This document shows positions 37,071 to 50,957 of a DNA stretch of 64,000 bases, piece by piece. Source of the stretch: Vespula vulgaris (taxonomy: Eukaryota > Arthropoda > Insecta > Hymenoptera > Vespidae). Position 1 is the stretch's first letter. The number at the start of each line of letters is the position of its first letter. Both the position numbers and the translations under genes were made by a program. Under the pieces are notes generated by a model, which had not been told where the DNA came from, did no database searches, and saw only the letters and a list, made by a program, of their open reading frames with translations. The stretch is taken from NCBI RefSeq assembly GCF_905475345.1, contig NC_066586.1, positions 7,933,400 through 7,997,399 of the forward strand. The letters run 5' to 3'.

Positions 37071-37475
37071 TGCCTGTGGTAGCTCCAAACTCAGGTTCTT
37101 TTCCTGAGTCAGACACGCCAAGGGGAATTGAGTCAGCGTCTATCGATCGACGTTTAGTCTGACGTCGTAGATGAATGTCGGCGACGTGGACGTTCAAATG
37201 CCAATGGCGAATCGTCTCTTTGCATTATACTAGTGATATATTAAAAACGATCATGGTTAATGTCACGATCGAGGACTTGTTAAAAAGAAATGAGGTAGAG
37301 AATGAAAGAAAGAGGGAGAGAGAGAGAATAACACGATCGAATAAGGTGTCAACTAGCGTTTAACACATGTTAGACCTTGCCCCGCCTGTTTTATTGATTC
37401 TTAGAATATATTCGATGACAGATACACATCTAAATACTTCCGCAGGCATATACGTATGCAGGGTATACGTATAAA

Positions 37476-37545
37476 CAGAGAAACAGATAGAAAGAGAAAG
37501 GGAGAGAGAGAGAGAGAGTGAGAGGAGAGGAGAGGAGAGGAGAGC
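37476..37545 (+). repeat. (GA)n / (GAGAG)n compound repeat
   Basis: GA units followed by pentamer AGGAG repeats at the right end. Confidence 0.88.
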
Positions 37546-38012
37546 TGCTTTGAAACGTCCTAGCCTCTCTCGGTGATATTGATCCGTCTACCACCACGAC
37601 TACGACACGAAATCGTCCTGTTAACTATCTAGAACCATCGCTGATGAAAATTCTATCCTTGCATTATTCTTTTTCTTTTTTTTCCTTTCTATTCTCTGTC
37701 ATGTTTTCGATGGCAGAAGTTCGATAACTTCACAATATTGGATAGGGGTAGATCTAATGTCTTGGAAAATCGTCCAATATGTCAGGACAATGGAATGGAG
37801 TAAAAACTAGATTTTTATTTCGATGAGACATTGAGTATTATGTCGTCGATCGGTATATTGTATCTGGTAGATATTGTAATGCTGAATTATAGTGAGTGTA
37901 CAAAGTATTCCTACGATCATTATAATTTTTTATAAATTTATCTTATATTATTATTAATACGTTTCTTTCCTTTCAGACTTTTTGTGTCTGGTTAGGAATA
38001 GTAAATCACGCG

Positions 38013-38177
38013 AACTGTGGTCAAACGTGTTTTCTCTATAACTGTTTGGTTATAGGGTATTTAGAAATTTTCTTGTAAGTGTGCATGTGTCCCAGACAGT
38101 GATCAAAAGTGTTGTCACTATAACTGTTTATTCATCGGATATTTAGAAATTTTCTTATGATTGTACACGTGTACAAG
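38013..38177 (+). repeat. Two-copy tandem repeat, about 82-bp unit
   Basis: Copy 1 from 38013, copy 2 from about 38095. Shared blocks are GTnnTCAAAnGTGTT, CTATAACTGTTT, TATTTAGAAATTTTCTT and GTGTnC at the end. Confidence 0.85.
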
Positions 38178-39036
38178 ATTATTATTATTACTATCAGTAT
38201 ATCAAATGTATTTCGATTTTTATATTATGTTTTCCCATAAAAAAAACTATGAATCTATGAATACTTTGTCGTATTTACTATAGATCGTGTTTGTAAAAAT
38301 GATCTGTTGTTCTTTCTTTTGCGAAAATTTACGATAAACAACAAATGAATTCAGCCGATATGGTAAATCCGAAAATGGATTGAAGTTCTGCGTCGCAAGA
38401 TTTATCAAACGCTTTTAAATCGATTTAAAAGAAACTTATAGAAAATTCGCATTGGCCAATGATCGATTAACGTCGAACATACTTCATTTTAATTATTCGA
38501 AGGGCAGCCAGCTCGCTTACAAATATGTATGTGTCTGTCTATCGAGGCCACGATTTTGACACACAGAGCCACTTTCTCGCAGAGAACGATCCTGAAAACG
38601 GATGACAACGGTCGCAAGCTGCCGTAAATGGCGTCGACTGTCCGCTTACAGAAGACACCGAGATGTATCTCTCTCGAAAAAGCCACTAACGAAGAAAGAA
38701 GATGAAGAAGAAAAAGGAGGAGTAGGAGGACAAGAAGGAGGAAAAGGAGGAGGAGGAGAGACAAGCGAGTCGATAACGGTGCTCTCGAAATCTGAGTCAC
38801 GTCCTCTCCGCTTTCCCTCCCATTCTCTTCATCGACCTTTTTACCTTCGCCGAAAACTCTCCACGTCGAATTTCATCTCGAGGTCGTCTTTCCACGATCA
38901 CTTTCTCAACCAATAAGGGTTGCTTGATAATTTCTACAAGGTCTTATGTAGAATTCGACTCGACATCTTATTTTAAGTATGTATATATATATTTATATAA
39001 TGAATTATACATATAATATATATTATATAGATAATA

Positions 39037-39106
39037 AGAAAAGAATATTTCAAAATTCACTATTATATATATATATGTAATAATGAATTTTGAAATATTC
39101 TTTTCT
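39037..39106. repeat. Perfect 23-bp inverted repeat with 24-bp AT-rich loop
   Basis: Left arm 39037-39059 and right arm 39084-39106 are exact reverse complements (arm begins AGAAAAGAATATTTC). The loop 39060-39083 is mostly TA. It would fold as a 23-bp hairpin in RNA or extruded DNA. Confidence 0.9.
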
Positions 39107-41923
39107 TTAAAAAATTACAAATAATAAAAAAAATATTACACAATCTGTTATAATTATAGAATGAACTTTGATCGTTGTTAATCGAAGTGAACGAGTGACA
39201 ATATTTTTTATGATTATGATAAATTATGCAATATCGATGAAAGATTAATAAAAAATTAATGCAAATGTTTGAAAGTAAAAAGAATAAATTCGATAAAACT
39301 CCATGACCTCTCGATCCAATGAGATTCATTCTTCGAGATGTTTTATGACTGTCATTCTTATTTATTCTCCACTCTCTCCTTCTTTTTCATTCTTAATTAC
39401 GCTTATTTGTGCTCGATGCAGTTCGTTTGATATTTTTATGAGGTTTTCAATTAACGAAACGATTTTTCAGAATTTAATGATAAAAAGAAATTTGTGTGTG
39501 TGTTTTTTTTTAATATACACGTACTCTGTGGAATAATTAAAATAAAAATGTAATTATTAAACATTTAACACTACAATAATTAACATAAAATATCAAATGT
39601 CTGCTACAATGAAAGTGGTTTATTTTCAAAAGAATTTTTCTTGATGACTTTACTACATAATATTTAATACTAAAATAATTAATATTACCTAAAAAAAAAA
39701 AAAAAAAGACACCATTCAATAGTTGAAAATAAAATTCTAAATCTTTTAAATCAGGAACTAAAATAAAGATATTAAAATTCGATCGAATAAAATCTACAAT
39801 TTTTCTACAAACATTTAATGTAATCATATAGAGTTTTATAACTCATCGTCGTAAGTGAATTTACCCAGCACAAGTGTGGGAGGAAGACTCTCCATGGTTC
39901 CTCGGCCCTACACGTTTGGTGGCCGGAGAAATTGCAATTTATAACGTCGAGAGCGTGAGTGCAACGGTATATACGTGAAGTTATACGACGTCGTTGGCAG
40001 AGAAGAAACGAGCGAGCGAACGAACAAGCAAGCAGAGTCCAAGTGGAATGGTCGGCGTCGAGAAAACGGTCGTCCTTTTTAAAACACAAGCTGATCCGTT
40101 CGCGAAGCGTATATATGTACGCTCATGGAATAGCTATGTGAGCATGCACACGAGTTATCGACTTGCATTTGCACTATACATCGTCTCGTGAAGTTCACTT
40201 GCATCGCACTACATTTTATGAGCTCTCAAGTCTTTATGGAAATCTTCTGTCGAGGAGATCAATTATCTCTTGTATCTGATATTCGATGTTCTTAGCAAGA
40301 TTAAGATTAATAATCAAATGATTCGTTAGTTTCATTCGAATAATTAAATTATACGTAGGTATTGTATGAGTAATTAAATTATGTTAATATAACATGATCC
40401 ATCAGATATTATTGTTGTTTTTAAATTCGTACTGTTATGCTGAAAAATTCTTTTGTCACGTAGACGTACCTTATTAAGAACTGTAACGTATTTATTATTC
40501 TAGAATGTAAAAGATGATCAAACGAAATTATGAAAAAATAGATAGCTATTAATTTGAAATATTTATTAAAATATTTATAGTAATTACAAATGAAAATTAA
40601 AAAAACAATATTACTGTTTAGTCACAAGTAAGCCAACAATCAAATCATGAATAAAAATATAAATATAATATATTGTTGTTGTCGATTAATGCCGATTCTA
40701 TATTAGTTGTGAAACAAGAATAAATGAGGTGTTTCGTAGAAAAAAAACAAAATGGAGAATGTCGAGTTCGATTTGAAATCGTAGGCGAGACAAGGTAAGG
40801 AATTAGTCATCCTCGTAAAGGAATATAACTGCAATGATGTCAATTTGCTTATACGTCAAATGAATGGAGAATGAATTATGAAGTTTGTTAGCACTGTCGC
40901 ATAGAAACAGTAAATACAGGCGAAATGAAATGAAATTATCGTTGTTTTCGTTGTCACTAGCGAGGAAAATAAAATTGAATCGATAGCAGACAGTCAGACT
41001 TTGAATATCCTTACTGAAAATTTACTAAACGAAGTAACTATTACGAAAGACCGTGCGAATCCAAAAAAGTAAAAAACATGATTCATATTCTACGAATTAT
41101 CGTACATATATTCATATTGTATATGAACGCCATCGAACAAACGATTTCATATAATAAATTCTGAAACTGATTGCAAAATTTCATTTAAAACACGTTTATA
41201 TTTTGTATTGCTTCTATTTCTCGAATAAAATGAATAAATGTACGTAAATTCAAAAGTTTGAAATTGTCAATATTATAGAATTTTGCAAGAGCTCGATTAA
41301 CCCTTAAAGTATTTGATTTAAATTAAAATCGATTATAAATAAATTATAATATATCGATAAATTTTTAATATAATTCTATATACAATGTAACACATTTATA
41401 ATAGTCTAGTTTTTAATTAAATTTCGTTGAGAAAATATGATAATATAATTTTTCCATTGCTCGGTTTTAATATTTACATATAGCTAGTATAATATACATA
41501 TATATTTTTTAATTTCTAAAGAAAAAATTTTGCATCCAAGGATTAATACGTTTTTCTCTTTTTCTAAGAGGAACGCCAGCAAAATAAACAAATTTGCGTG
41601 GAACGGCGAGGCCAGCTCGTATATAAGATTTTCTTTTTGATATTTTAAGAAATTAAGTTCTGCAAGCTGTTCAGTATACCAGATCCAGCATGTTCTATTA
41701 CTGAAAGTACAAAGATGTCACTCGATGGATAAAAAGTAGAGAATAAAAAAAGAAGTATCAAGTCTAAGGGATGGTGTGTAAATGGAAGTACGTGTTACAG
41801 CAAAGTTCTTAAAAGTTGGAAGAAAAAGTGGAAAGGAAAAAGCTACTTTGGAAGAAAAGAGCAAACACTAGAGGCGACGGATAAGACGTCAAAGAAAAAT
41901 GCAGAAATGAAAGAAAGAAAAAA

Positions 41924-41971
<48 letters not shown>
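41924..41971 (+). repeat. (AT)n microsatellite
   Basis: About 22 AT units in the gene-poor interval. Confidence 0.92.
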
Positions 41972-41973
<2 letters not shown>

Positions 41974-44900
41974 TGGAATCGAAGGGAGAAACGATGTGTC
42001 CATATTTGGCTACACCCGCTGCATTCTCTCCAGCCTACTTCTTTTTATTTCTTATTACGGTCCTCACCTATACCTACTGCTCTCAGTTTATACGATTCTC
42101 GTGATGTAACAACGTTGTCACAGTTCTCATTTTATGATATTATCAGTGAATATCAAACATTGTACAAGCAAAAATAGCATGTATTTATTAAAATAAAAAA
42201 AAAAAAATACAAACGCTGAAGATTCAAAATAATGTGAGAATTTATTATTATTCTAATATAAAGAAAACCAAGGTAAATATAGCTCATGATAATATGTTAC
42301 TGCAAAATATTTTTTCTTTTTGTTTTAATTAAATAAGAAAGGAAGTTTAAGAGAATAAAAATGTTAATATAGATAATTAAAATCAATGCAAGCTAAAATG
42401 CAATCAAGATGAATATAGTTCACTATAGTATAGGTACTTAAATGAGATCTTTTCTTTTCTAATCTGCCAGCATTATCATCCAGCAAAATAACGATATTCT
42501 CTGAAGCTATTAGCCTAGAAAGAAGCTAGTTTGAATTAAGTTCTAGATGGGCGTAGTTAATTCAACTAATGGTCGAACTTTCTCGTTCATACGCCCTGTC
42601 CTTTATATGCAAAACGCTCCCTAAGGGTTACTTGGGGTCACGAGGGCAACTAGTTATCTCCTATTAGATCTATTATAGCCTCTTTTTCATGCCAATTCGT
42701 ATAATCAACTATTACCAAAAAAAAAGAAAAAGAAAAAAAAAAACCAAAAGTGATGAGAATAATGTGTACAAAATTATAAAGACGTAAAAATAAAACATTA
42801 TTTCGTGAGATATAATTTGCTTTTAAAAGGATCGAATGTTTTTTATAAATTAAATTCGAGTATCATTTTATACCATGTTAGGAAAGTGTACTTGTAATTA
42901 TATTGAAAAAGACTTGCATCGTGTTATACACAAAAGGTGTCCGTATAATAAGTGGCACGAAACTACTTTCTACGAAAGTAACGGATGATATCCCGATGTT
43001 CGTCTGGTTTCGAGATTCCGATAATGCGAATTCATGCTCGTATACTCTATCTAAAAATATTTGCTACCATCCTAAACACGTCCTGCAATGCAAGAAAGTA
43101 TACTTCTAAAACCTTTAGATAAAAGAAATGATTCTTTATCAAAAATATTTCGACTAAATTCGAATTATCGTAAATAGTCATGTTAATAAATTGTTGACAG
43201 ACATTTTCATGCTTAATTAAATTAAAAAAAAAAAAGTAGTAAAATCGCAATGAAAATACCAAATATAAAAGAGAACAACAGGAAATATCAATATTAAATA
43301 AACTTTACACAACGCGGTAAATAATATATAAATAGTTTTATAAAATTTGATATTAGAAAACTATTGAAAAACTGCATATAAAAAAGATTTTGTATTGCAA
43401 AAATTAAAATACTATAAAAGAATAGGTGATATTTCGATTAGGTGAACACTGTTCAATGCAATAAACTAAATATTGAACTTTAATAATTAAATAAATTGCT
43501 ACACATATAATACGAACACGAATATATTCGTGACCGATCGATAATGTATTAACATTCGTGCAATAAAATGATATCGTATAATTCAAAGATGGCGTAGGAT
43601 TAATAACATATATAGTTCGCTTGTGGAAGGACCATTGATTTTTGTCCGTGGAGAAGCGCATTGCGGACGTTTTGGCCACTTGCCTCGCGATCAATCGTAA
43701 AACGACGCGACCGAAAAGTTTTTAATTAAAATTCGTCGTTTGCTTTAATCGAATTTATATCGAACGAAAATATAACGAAAATAGGAACGATGGCACCCAT
43801 TACAAATGCCTGAAACAAGATCTCAAACGTGTTATTAACAAAATATAACAATTTATCTATAGGTCATGGTAAATAATATTACAAAGGGATTAAATATGGC
43901 ATATACTAAATATTATTTAACGAAAATTTATGTCAAACATATTATAAGCTTAAAGCGAAACTAATGAGAGAACCGAGCATAACTGGTACAGCAAAGAAGG
44001 GAGAGATTAATTATTCAATCTGCAGACGGAATTCATTAAGCTATGCGCGTTATACTAGTTGAACTTCATTAGGAACTTTATAGGACAGATCGTATGTAAA
44101 GAGCAACATAAAAAGAAAGTAGTAAAAATTCGAAAGACGTTTCTTCGTCATCTTTGAAAGCTCGTAACTTATCTGCCTTTATATTTTTACAAGTACGAAC
44201 GATAATTTGAGAACACAAGGATGGAGAGAATTCTTAAGCTGAAAAAATATCAGGAAAAAATATGCCTTCCGAATCACGTACGTTCGTAAATCATTCTCTT
44301 GTTTCGATTGAAATATCGTGAGTTTTATATTATACCAAGTAAAGGTATTAGACTACTTTGTAACAAGATAAAATATTGAAGGTGTATATAGAGATTATGC
44401 ATTTATAATGCAGGAATGCATGAGTGCATGCGAACTAGCTCAGTGAACGTTAATTATGATAGAATATAAAGAAAAGCAACGCTGTTATAAATATAACATG
44501 TATTGTATAAGTATAATATAACAGGTATGTATATAATAAATGTTTTATATATATATATATCGTATGTGTATATATTATAAAAAATATTCTATAAAACCTA
44601 TAAAATTATTGTATATAATATTTTGTAAATTATTGTATATATTCTATAAAATCCATTAAAATTATTGTATTGCTTTAAACTTACTGTTATTCATGCGACG
44701 AAAATAGCTATTAGTGGATCTATGACTGCCCCGAGAGGAACTTCGTTATTAGCTCGTTGAATTCGTTGGACTCTCTCTTTGTCTCTTTCTCTCTCTCATC
44801 AACTGCAACCTCGCAAGTGACATAGTCGACTGTTTTTCTATTACAGTAAGGAAATGTATCTACATAAGCACAACGAATCAATTAAAGAAGTTCGTATATA

Positions 44901-47217
44901 AAAAAAATAAATATTGATGTTCAGACAGAAGGTCACTTGTACGAAGAAATCAATGTTATCCGAAATAATATCAAAGATACGTTTATGTCAATAGATTGAG
45001 AATCTCGTTGTGACGTATCAAGCAATCAACAGTATGGTGCATGATTGATATGCAGATTAGAAGTTGCTTGTTATGCTAGTGGCAAAGTAGAGGACGGATG
45101 TCAGATCTACGATCGTACGTGTCCACTATCTAATGCTCATATCGTATTGATTCTTCTTCCATTTAAACTACGAAGACATTATAAAATAAAAATACAAAAG
45201 AATATATGTGAAATGTATAAAAATATATCGTATATAACCATTCTTTTATATCATAATTTTTTTATATTATAATTAAATGATGCTTCATGAAGCTCGTAGG
45301 CAAAAATGCCTTTATAAAAATCACCTTCATCAAATGACTACATAGCCTTGGCATTATATAAGCGACACTTCCCGACAATACTTACGACAGCTTGTTACCG
45401 TAATAATAATCTAGTTAGTCTCACAATCGAAATGGAAAGTAGTTTAAGACGATCGATTAAACGATCTAATCAACATGCCCTTTGACTTTTCACGTTAGAC
45501 GACTATAATCTCTTCTCGGTAAAACTAGACAATTACGAAATATAGACAATATCTAAGAGCTTCAAAAAAAAACCTCTTCGTTCGACTAAAAAAAGAAAAT
45601 GCTGACGGACTAAGAGAGATTCTTAATTATGGAGTATTGATCGATGGTAAGCTAGAAACTCTTATTCGTTCGAACGTCTTAAAGCATAAAAGAGGTGCCA
45701 TAGAAGAGGAGAAAATTCAATACGTGACACTTGATTTATGTTTTTTAAAAGGCACCACTCTAGCTAGTGGGTTCGCCACGATCGGGCACGTCGATCGTAT
45801 GACCTGGCACGGAGGACGTACGTGGGATAACCGGCACGAGAACGCAAGCAGAGAAAGGAGAATCGCGATACAGCGTGGGCAAAGGAAACGTTAAGCCTCT
45901 TTCGGTGAGCCACAACCAAAAACGATTTCGAGTTCTATGCCTTTCTTACTCGATGACGTTTAACGATCCGGTTATGATTTTACGTTCTTAAATGAGATAA
46001 ATGTTTTTGAACGACTCTCTTTACGTAGGACGAAGATTTCGTGTCTCCTGTAACATAAAGTAAATATATTTGATTCCTGATTATCATTATCAAAATTATC
46101 ATATTATGGAGATTTTAATTTGATATGTATATTGTGATCCTAGATCTTTGTGACATACGTTTCTATTATAATAATAGAAATGAACGTATAAAATATATTA
46201 TATGTAATTTATAAAATATTAAAAACAATAATAAGTTTCAGATAAGAATAATTAAAATGACGTGATGACTTGCGGTCAATTTTCCGGATTGAACTACTCG
46301 GCTAAATTGTAAACAAAATATGACCTATTTATTGATATTTTGAAAAACCTTGCATTTCTAGAAACGTACCGTTCACGTTTCGCTGTTTTTCTTATCAAGT
46401 ATGTTCTTTTTTTGACCATCAGTGTATGTACAATATTATTTTTTTGTTAATTATATTTAAATATGTTTTTTTCGTTTTAATATATACATGTTCGACTTAA
46501 ATGCATTTTCTAAATATTAAAAATGCAAAAAATATTTCAAATGAATATTATATAATGTCAAGTGGATACACCATGATGATAATTATTTAACTTTGCGATG
46601 ATATTAAAGAGTCTTATAGAGATCAGGTTTAAATTTTTAAATGACATCGAATAGCTGACATTTTCCAAACACTACTACTTTGTGTCTCATACAAATCAAT
46701 ATTGAGATATTAGATCTCAAAGTCGGTATGCCGCTATGTACGTACAAAGACCGACTGAGTAATCTACTCTCGGTGTACATTGGATAACGCTAAAACTATA
46801 TGTAACGTAAGATATATTAACTTTGAAATTTAATATTTCGATAGTGATTTGTGTAAAAGATACAAATAAGCAGTATTTTGAAAACGTTTCAACTTCGATA
46901 ATAAGAATATGTAATAAGAAAATTATAGTTTCCATTTAAAAATATAAATATAAAAAAATGTAAAAAGACTTTTATAGAGTTTTCCAAGGTCAACGCAAAA
47001 TCAAATAATTATCATCATATTAATATTTCATACAACATTCGTTTAAAATATTCTTTTAGATTTTTAATACTTAAGGAAATAATCGCATGTATACGTATAA
47101 ATCGGACAATTGTGTGTGTGTATAAATATATATGCATAAAATTAAATAAATAATTGAATATGTATAAATATTGTAAAATTTACCGTTATTAAGAAAATAA
47201 CGAGGTTGAGAAACATT

Positions 47218-49629
47218 TTAGTCTTCTGTCAAGAACTTCATAGCCAATGCATTAAATTCCTCTTGATATCTTAAGTGTAAATTATGAGCTCCTTTTTCAA
47301 ATATTGTCATCCTGTTAAACAAGTTTAAATATATATTTATATTAATACAGCTTGTATACTAATTATATATTTAAATACAGAAGATATGCACATACTCGGA
47401 ATTTTTTATATGATCTTTTAAATAAACTGGATGTTCTGGTTTTACAATTACATCTTTAGCTCCATGTATGATTAAAGTAGGACATTTTATTTTAGCCAAA
47501 TCGTTTTTACACAGATCACCTTTGTTTTTTTTATATATTCTTTCCATGGTATCTACCCAATCGGACCAAGTATTTCTAAAATACTCTTCCCCATAAATAT
47601 TGAGCAATGGTTGTTTCATTTTCTCCGACCACGTGTCGATGTTTCTAATGCCTTAAAATCGAATAAAAAATAAGTATATGGATATATCTGTGTTTTTGTC
47701 ATTTGAAATAATAATGTTAATGATATAAAAATACAAAAGTTTCAAATAAATACTTACTTTTATAAATTTCGAGTTCTTCGGGAATAACGTAAGCATTCGT
47801 ACCAAATACGATCATCTTACGAATGCTATCAGGATTTTTGGCAGCAAGTATAAGAGACGTGATACCACCATCGCTCCATCCAATCAAAGAGAATTTCTTA
47901 TAGCCTAGAATTTTCATTAAATTAAAAGCATAATCGGCATCACGTTGAAAAAAGTCATCTGAATATATTCTGTTCGGTGGTCTCGATTTTCCATATCCAG
48001 GTGGATCCCATGCTACTATAGTCAATTTATTTTTATCAAGATTTTCTAGTTGAGGTTTAAAGTCAGTCCAGGCAGTTCCTAAAAAATAAAACAAATTATT
48101 AGTAATAATCAGTAAACAAATACTCTAAATTATTTTTTTCAAAGAGTAATATGTACAGTATCGGACGAAGATATTCGAACAAATGATTTTTTTTTAATTT
48201 TTATGAATAATTCAATGTATTAATATTAAAGTAATTGATTGATTTACAGATGGAAGGGCAACAAATCATTTATATTAATGGACTTCATGAATTTTAACGT
48301 AATACATATATTTTTGTGTATAAAAAGTATGTAAAAATATAATTGACAAAAAAAAGATAATCGGACAAAACTTAAATATTAAAGAAATTATAAAAATAAA
48401 CGTATGTTGATATTACAAAACAATAAAATACCTTAACATTTGCTAAAAAATCCTTTGGAATCTAGAATTGCCTGCATTCTTTTAGGAATAGATTTCTAAA
48501 AGTTCTGTATTATAACAGAAGAAATGTTCTGCTACTTTGATGGAGTATTTCAAATAATTCTGCAATATTTCAAATTTTTTTGTCGCTAATACTCAATTTT
48601 AAATGTTACCAAAAATGTTCGAGCGCCTTTAAACGCGGATTTTGCGAAAGCCATTTAAGAGTATATACGGTGTTTTAATTCAAACAATTTTGCACGAAAT
48701 TTGGTACGAAATGAGTGCTTCGGATCATTATTATATTGAAATATCTAGTAATTGATCATAACTTACTTTGCATATGGTATCATGTCTGTTTCTAATATTT
48801 CAATATACTCTTCTTTCTTCGTAATATCTTTAATTTGCCGCAAAAGTCCGATACTTTGACCAGAGAAGTATCGTCAAACCATGATATTCCTACTTCCGTT
48901 TCATTATTAGGATTTGATAACAAACATCATATCATTTACCTTTTTATCGCCATACCCACTGAATTCCATCAGAACCGAAAATTGAAATTTGTTTTCATCA
49001 ATGAAAATGTACCAATCATTGACCAATGAAAATGATTATGAACAAATTTAAGTCAAACTAACCGATTCTTTTTTTTATTCGAATTTATTTTTCCGGTACT
49101 GTACATATGTATATTCGTTATTAACGTTTCCTTCTTTACCAACAAACGCTAAGCTTGATCACGCAATAGTTTACTTTGACGATATACATGAAGAATGAAA
49201 TAACATGATAAATGATTATGTAACAATTCAATTTTTGTACAATCATTTACTTATATTAAAATTAGATAATTTTAATACGTAAATAAAAATTTGTAATTTT
49301 CTAATTACCTAGGGCACCAGGTAATAAAAGAACAGGATGATTGCCAACGCCAACTCTGACATAGTTAATATTAGACCCATCGACATTGACCTTCCTTTCC
49401 TGCGAAGAAAAAAAACTATGTATACAAGTGTAATGGCAGTTGATAGTTATTTCATTAATAAAATTAAATTTGCTTTTACCTCGATATCTTCACTTGTTTT
49501 CGCTGAATAAGTTCTTCCCATCGTTGCGTGCACTATTGATACATGGTTCTTAAGATTCAATGATTGTTTCTGAGTAAAAGAAGAAAATGTATTCACAACA
49601 GTAAGGAGTCTCGCTCGTAATGCCGCCAT
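47218..49629 (-). CDS. BPHL: Valacyclovir hydrolase-like serine hydrolase (BPHL), complete
   Basis: Alpha/beta-hydrolase that cleaves amino-acid esters (in vertebrates the valacyclovir-activating enzyme). Five exons: 49480-49629, 49309-49399, 47758-48078, 47396-47651, 47218-47311; all introns are GT-AG and phases agree, giving 303 residues (human about 291). Catalytic residues fit the family: nucleophile Ser149 in GWSDGG, Asp254 in HGAKD, His282 in KGAHNLHLR, with the 105- and 28-residue spacing of human Ser122/Asp227/His255. Oxyanion-region LLPGALGTAW and DPPGYGKSRPP are present. The N-terminus MAALRARLLTVVNTFSSFTQ is basic and hydrophobic, suggesting mitochondrial import. An in-frame ATG four codons upstream is a possible alternative start. 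UBE2C lies upstream on the same strand. Confidence 0.95.
48154..49103 (-). mobile_element. Decayed Tc1/mariner-type DNA transposon in BPHL intron 2
   Basis: About 946 bp (48156-49101) flanked by TA target duplications. Terminal inverted repeats match: left CAGTATCGGACGAAGATATT, right (reverse complement) CAGTACCGGAAAAATAAATT, both then ATTCGAA-like. On the minus strand broken frames keep Tc1-family transposase marks: NNDPKHS (second catalytic Asp region), then KWLSQNPRLKALEHFW (consensus W-P-S-Q-S-P-D-L-N-P-I-E). Many stops and frameshifts and the loss of the 5' half of the gene show it is dead. It lies in the same orientation as BPHL, between exons 3 and 2. Confidence 0.88.
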
Positions 49630-49639
49630 GTTTACACGC

Positions 49640-49712
49640 ATATATATATATATATACATATGTGTGTATATATATAATATGTATAACACACACACACGCA
49701 CGCACACACACA
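49640..49712 (+). repeat. (AT)n/(CA)n compound microsatellite at the BPHL 5' end
   Basis: TA, TGTG and CACACACGCAC tracts starting 10 bp upstream of the BPHL start codon, so part of it is likely in the 5' UTR. Confidence 0.85.
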
Positions 49713-50079
49713 CGTGTATATATTACTATGTAACGATTGTGTATTACAATAGCAACGATCATTTATTTAAAATTAAATCCATAAAATACATTGAATAAAA
49801 TAATCAATAATGACTTTTTTTATGAACTAAATTACATATATCGCGTGAAATAAATGGCTGTGATATTTGAGCGAACTAATTAAAGGATATAGATCCTACT
49901 GATTAAATTATATTATCTTCGAAGATTTCCTTTCATTTAAAGAACGTTTGACTTCATTTATAATTTGTTTCAAATTCTCCATTCTAATAAGTTACAAAAT
50001 TAAAAAATAAATATAACTATTACATAATTAAAAATTAAGTTTTAGTGCAACGCATTGAATCCTTATATTGTTACGTGTA

Positions 50080-50228
50080 TATATATGTATGTGTATGTGT
50101 GGGTGTGTATACACACGTATATATACATATATATATATACACACACATATATATAAATATAAAAACATAATATACGTGTATATATATATATAATGTGTAT
50201 ATATATGTATGTATGTATGTATGTATAT
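50080..50228 (+). repeat. (TATG)n/(TG)n/(TA)n compound microsatellite
   Basis: About 150 bp of alternating purine-pyrimidine tetramers and dinucleotides, ending in a run of GTAT units. Confidence 0.88.
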
Positions 50229-50957
50229 ATTAACTATTTTAGCATTAATAAAATATGTTTAAAAATCCAAATGAGAAATTATCGCATGCTTTAATCTTTT
50301 ATCTACATGGACAGGATTCATTTAAGAACTGATTTTTCCTACTAAATGTTCACAGTGAAACACTCAGTCAAACTATTATATAGTTACAATGTTCATACGT
50401 CGAAGTATCAGTTACATCATAACTGAACAATTATACAACGTCGTTATAAATTGTAATCGAAATAAATTAATTTCTGACGGCAAATAATTTTTTTCAATTA
50501 GTACAATCATTTTAAAATATTTATTTTGGAATTGTACAATGACTATAAATGAAATGGAGATATATCAAATGCACTAGTCACATATGAGAAGTGTAATGAT
50601 GTTGAAATTCAACATATATTACTAAATGTAAAATAAATAAATACTTTTCATAAAAAATCTGATATAATTGCAAATGCCTTTAATGCTCTTACCTGATCTT
50701 GACATCAGAGATTCTATAAAATTAAAGTCATGGTAAGAACAAAAACAATTTATGTAAGGGCAAATGCAATAAAGCGAAGCATGTAATGTTGATCCCATAT
50801 TACACTTTACACTAATGAAAGATGAATCTAAAGATTCCATGTCAATGTAAATGAGTCTTCGAGGCAGACAATGCTCAACATTTTACTTAGTTATAATCAA
50901 AACACTGATAGGAATAATAGTAATGAAAGGTTCAGAATGATCATAATTATGGGCTTA

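Larger units (their letters stand above)
28031..47217. other. Gene-poor interval of about 19 kb
   Basis: Between the beta-1 tubulin promoter and the BPHL 3' end I find no recognisable protein gene on either strand. ORFs are short, mostly low complexity, and lack family motifs. The interval holds microsatellites, decayed local repeats, two hairpin-forming elements and GC-richer islands at about 30.54-30.72, 31.65-31.87, 32.75-33.07, 39.84-40.16 and 45.75-45.91 kb. Undetected non-coding RNA genes or distal enhancers are possible. Confidence 0.6.
49630..50957. other. Interval between BPHL start and UBE2C stop
   Basis: 1.3 kb containing the BPHL promoter and the UBE2C 3' UTR. Compound TATG/TG/TA microsatellites fill much of it. 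No further gene was recognised. Confidence 0.6.

Noticed and set aside
45350..45910. TATATAAG followed by a GC-richer block and a possible donor at about 45904
   Set aside because: Considered as a plus-strand promoter and first exon, but spacing to an initiator is poor and the donor (CG/GTGAGC) is weakly supported; left as part of the gene-poor interval.
48835..49029. 64-codon plus-strand ORF
   Set aside because: Antisense reading of the decayed Tc1 transposase.
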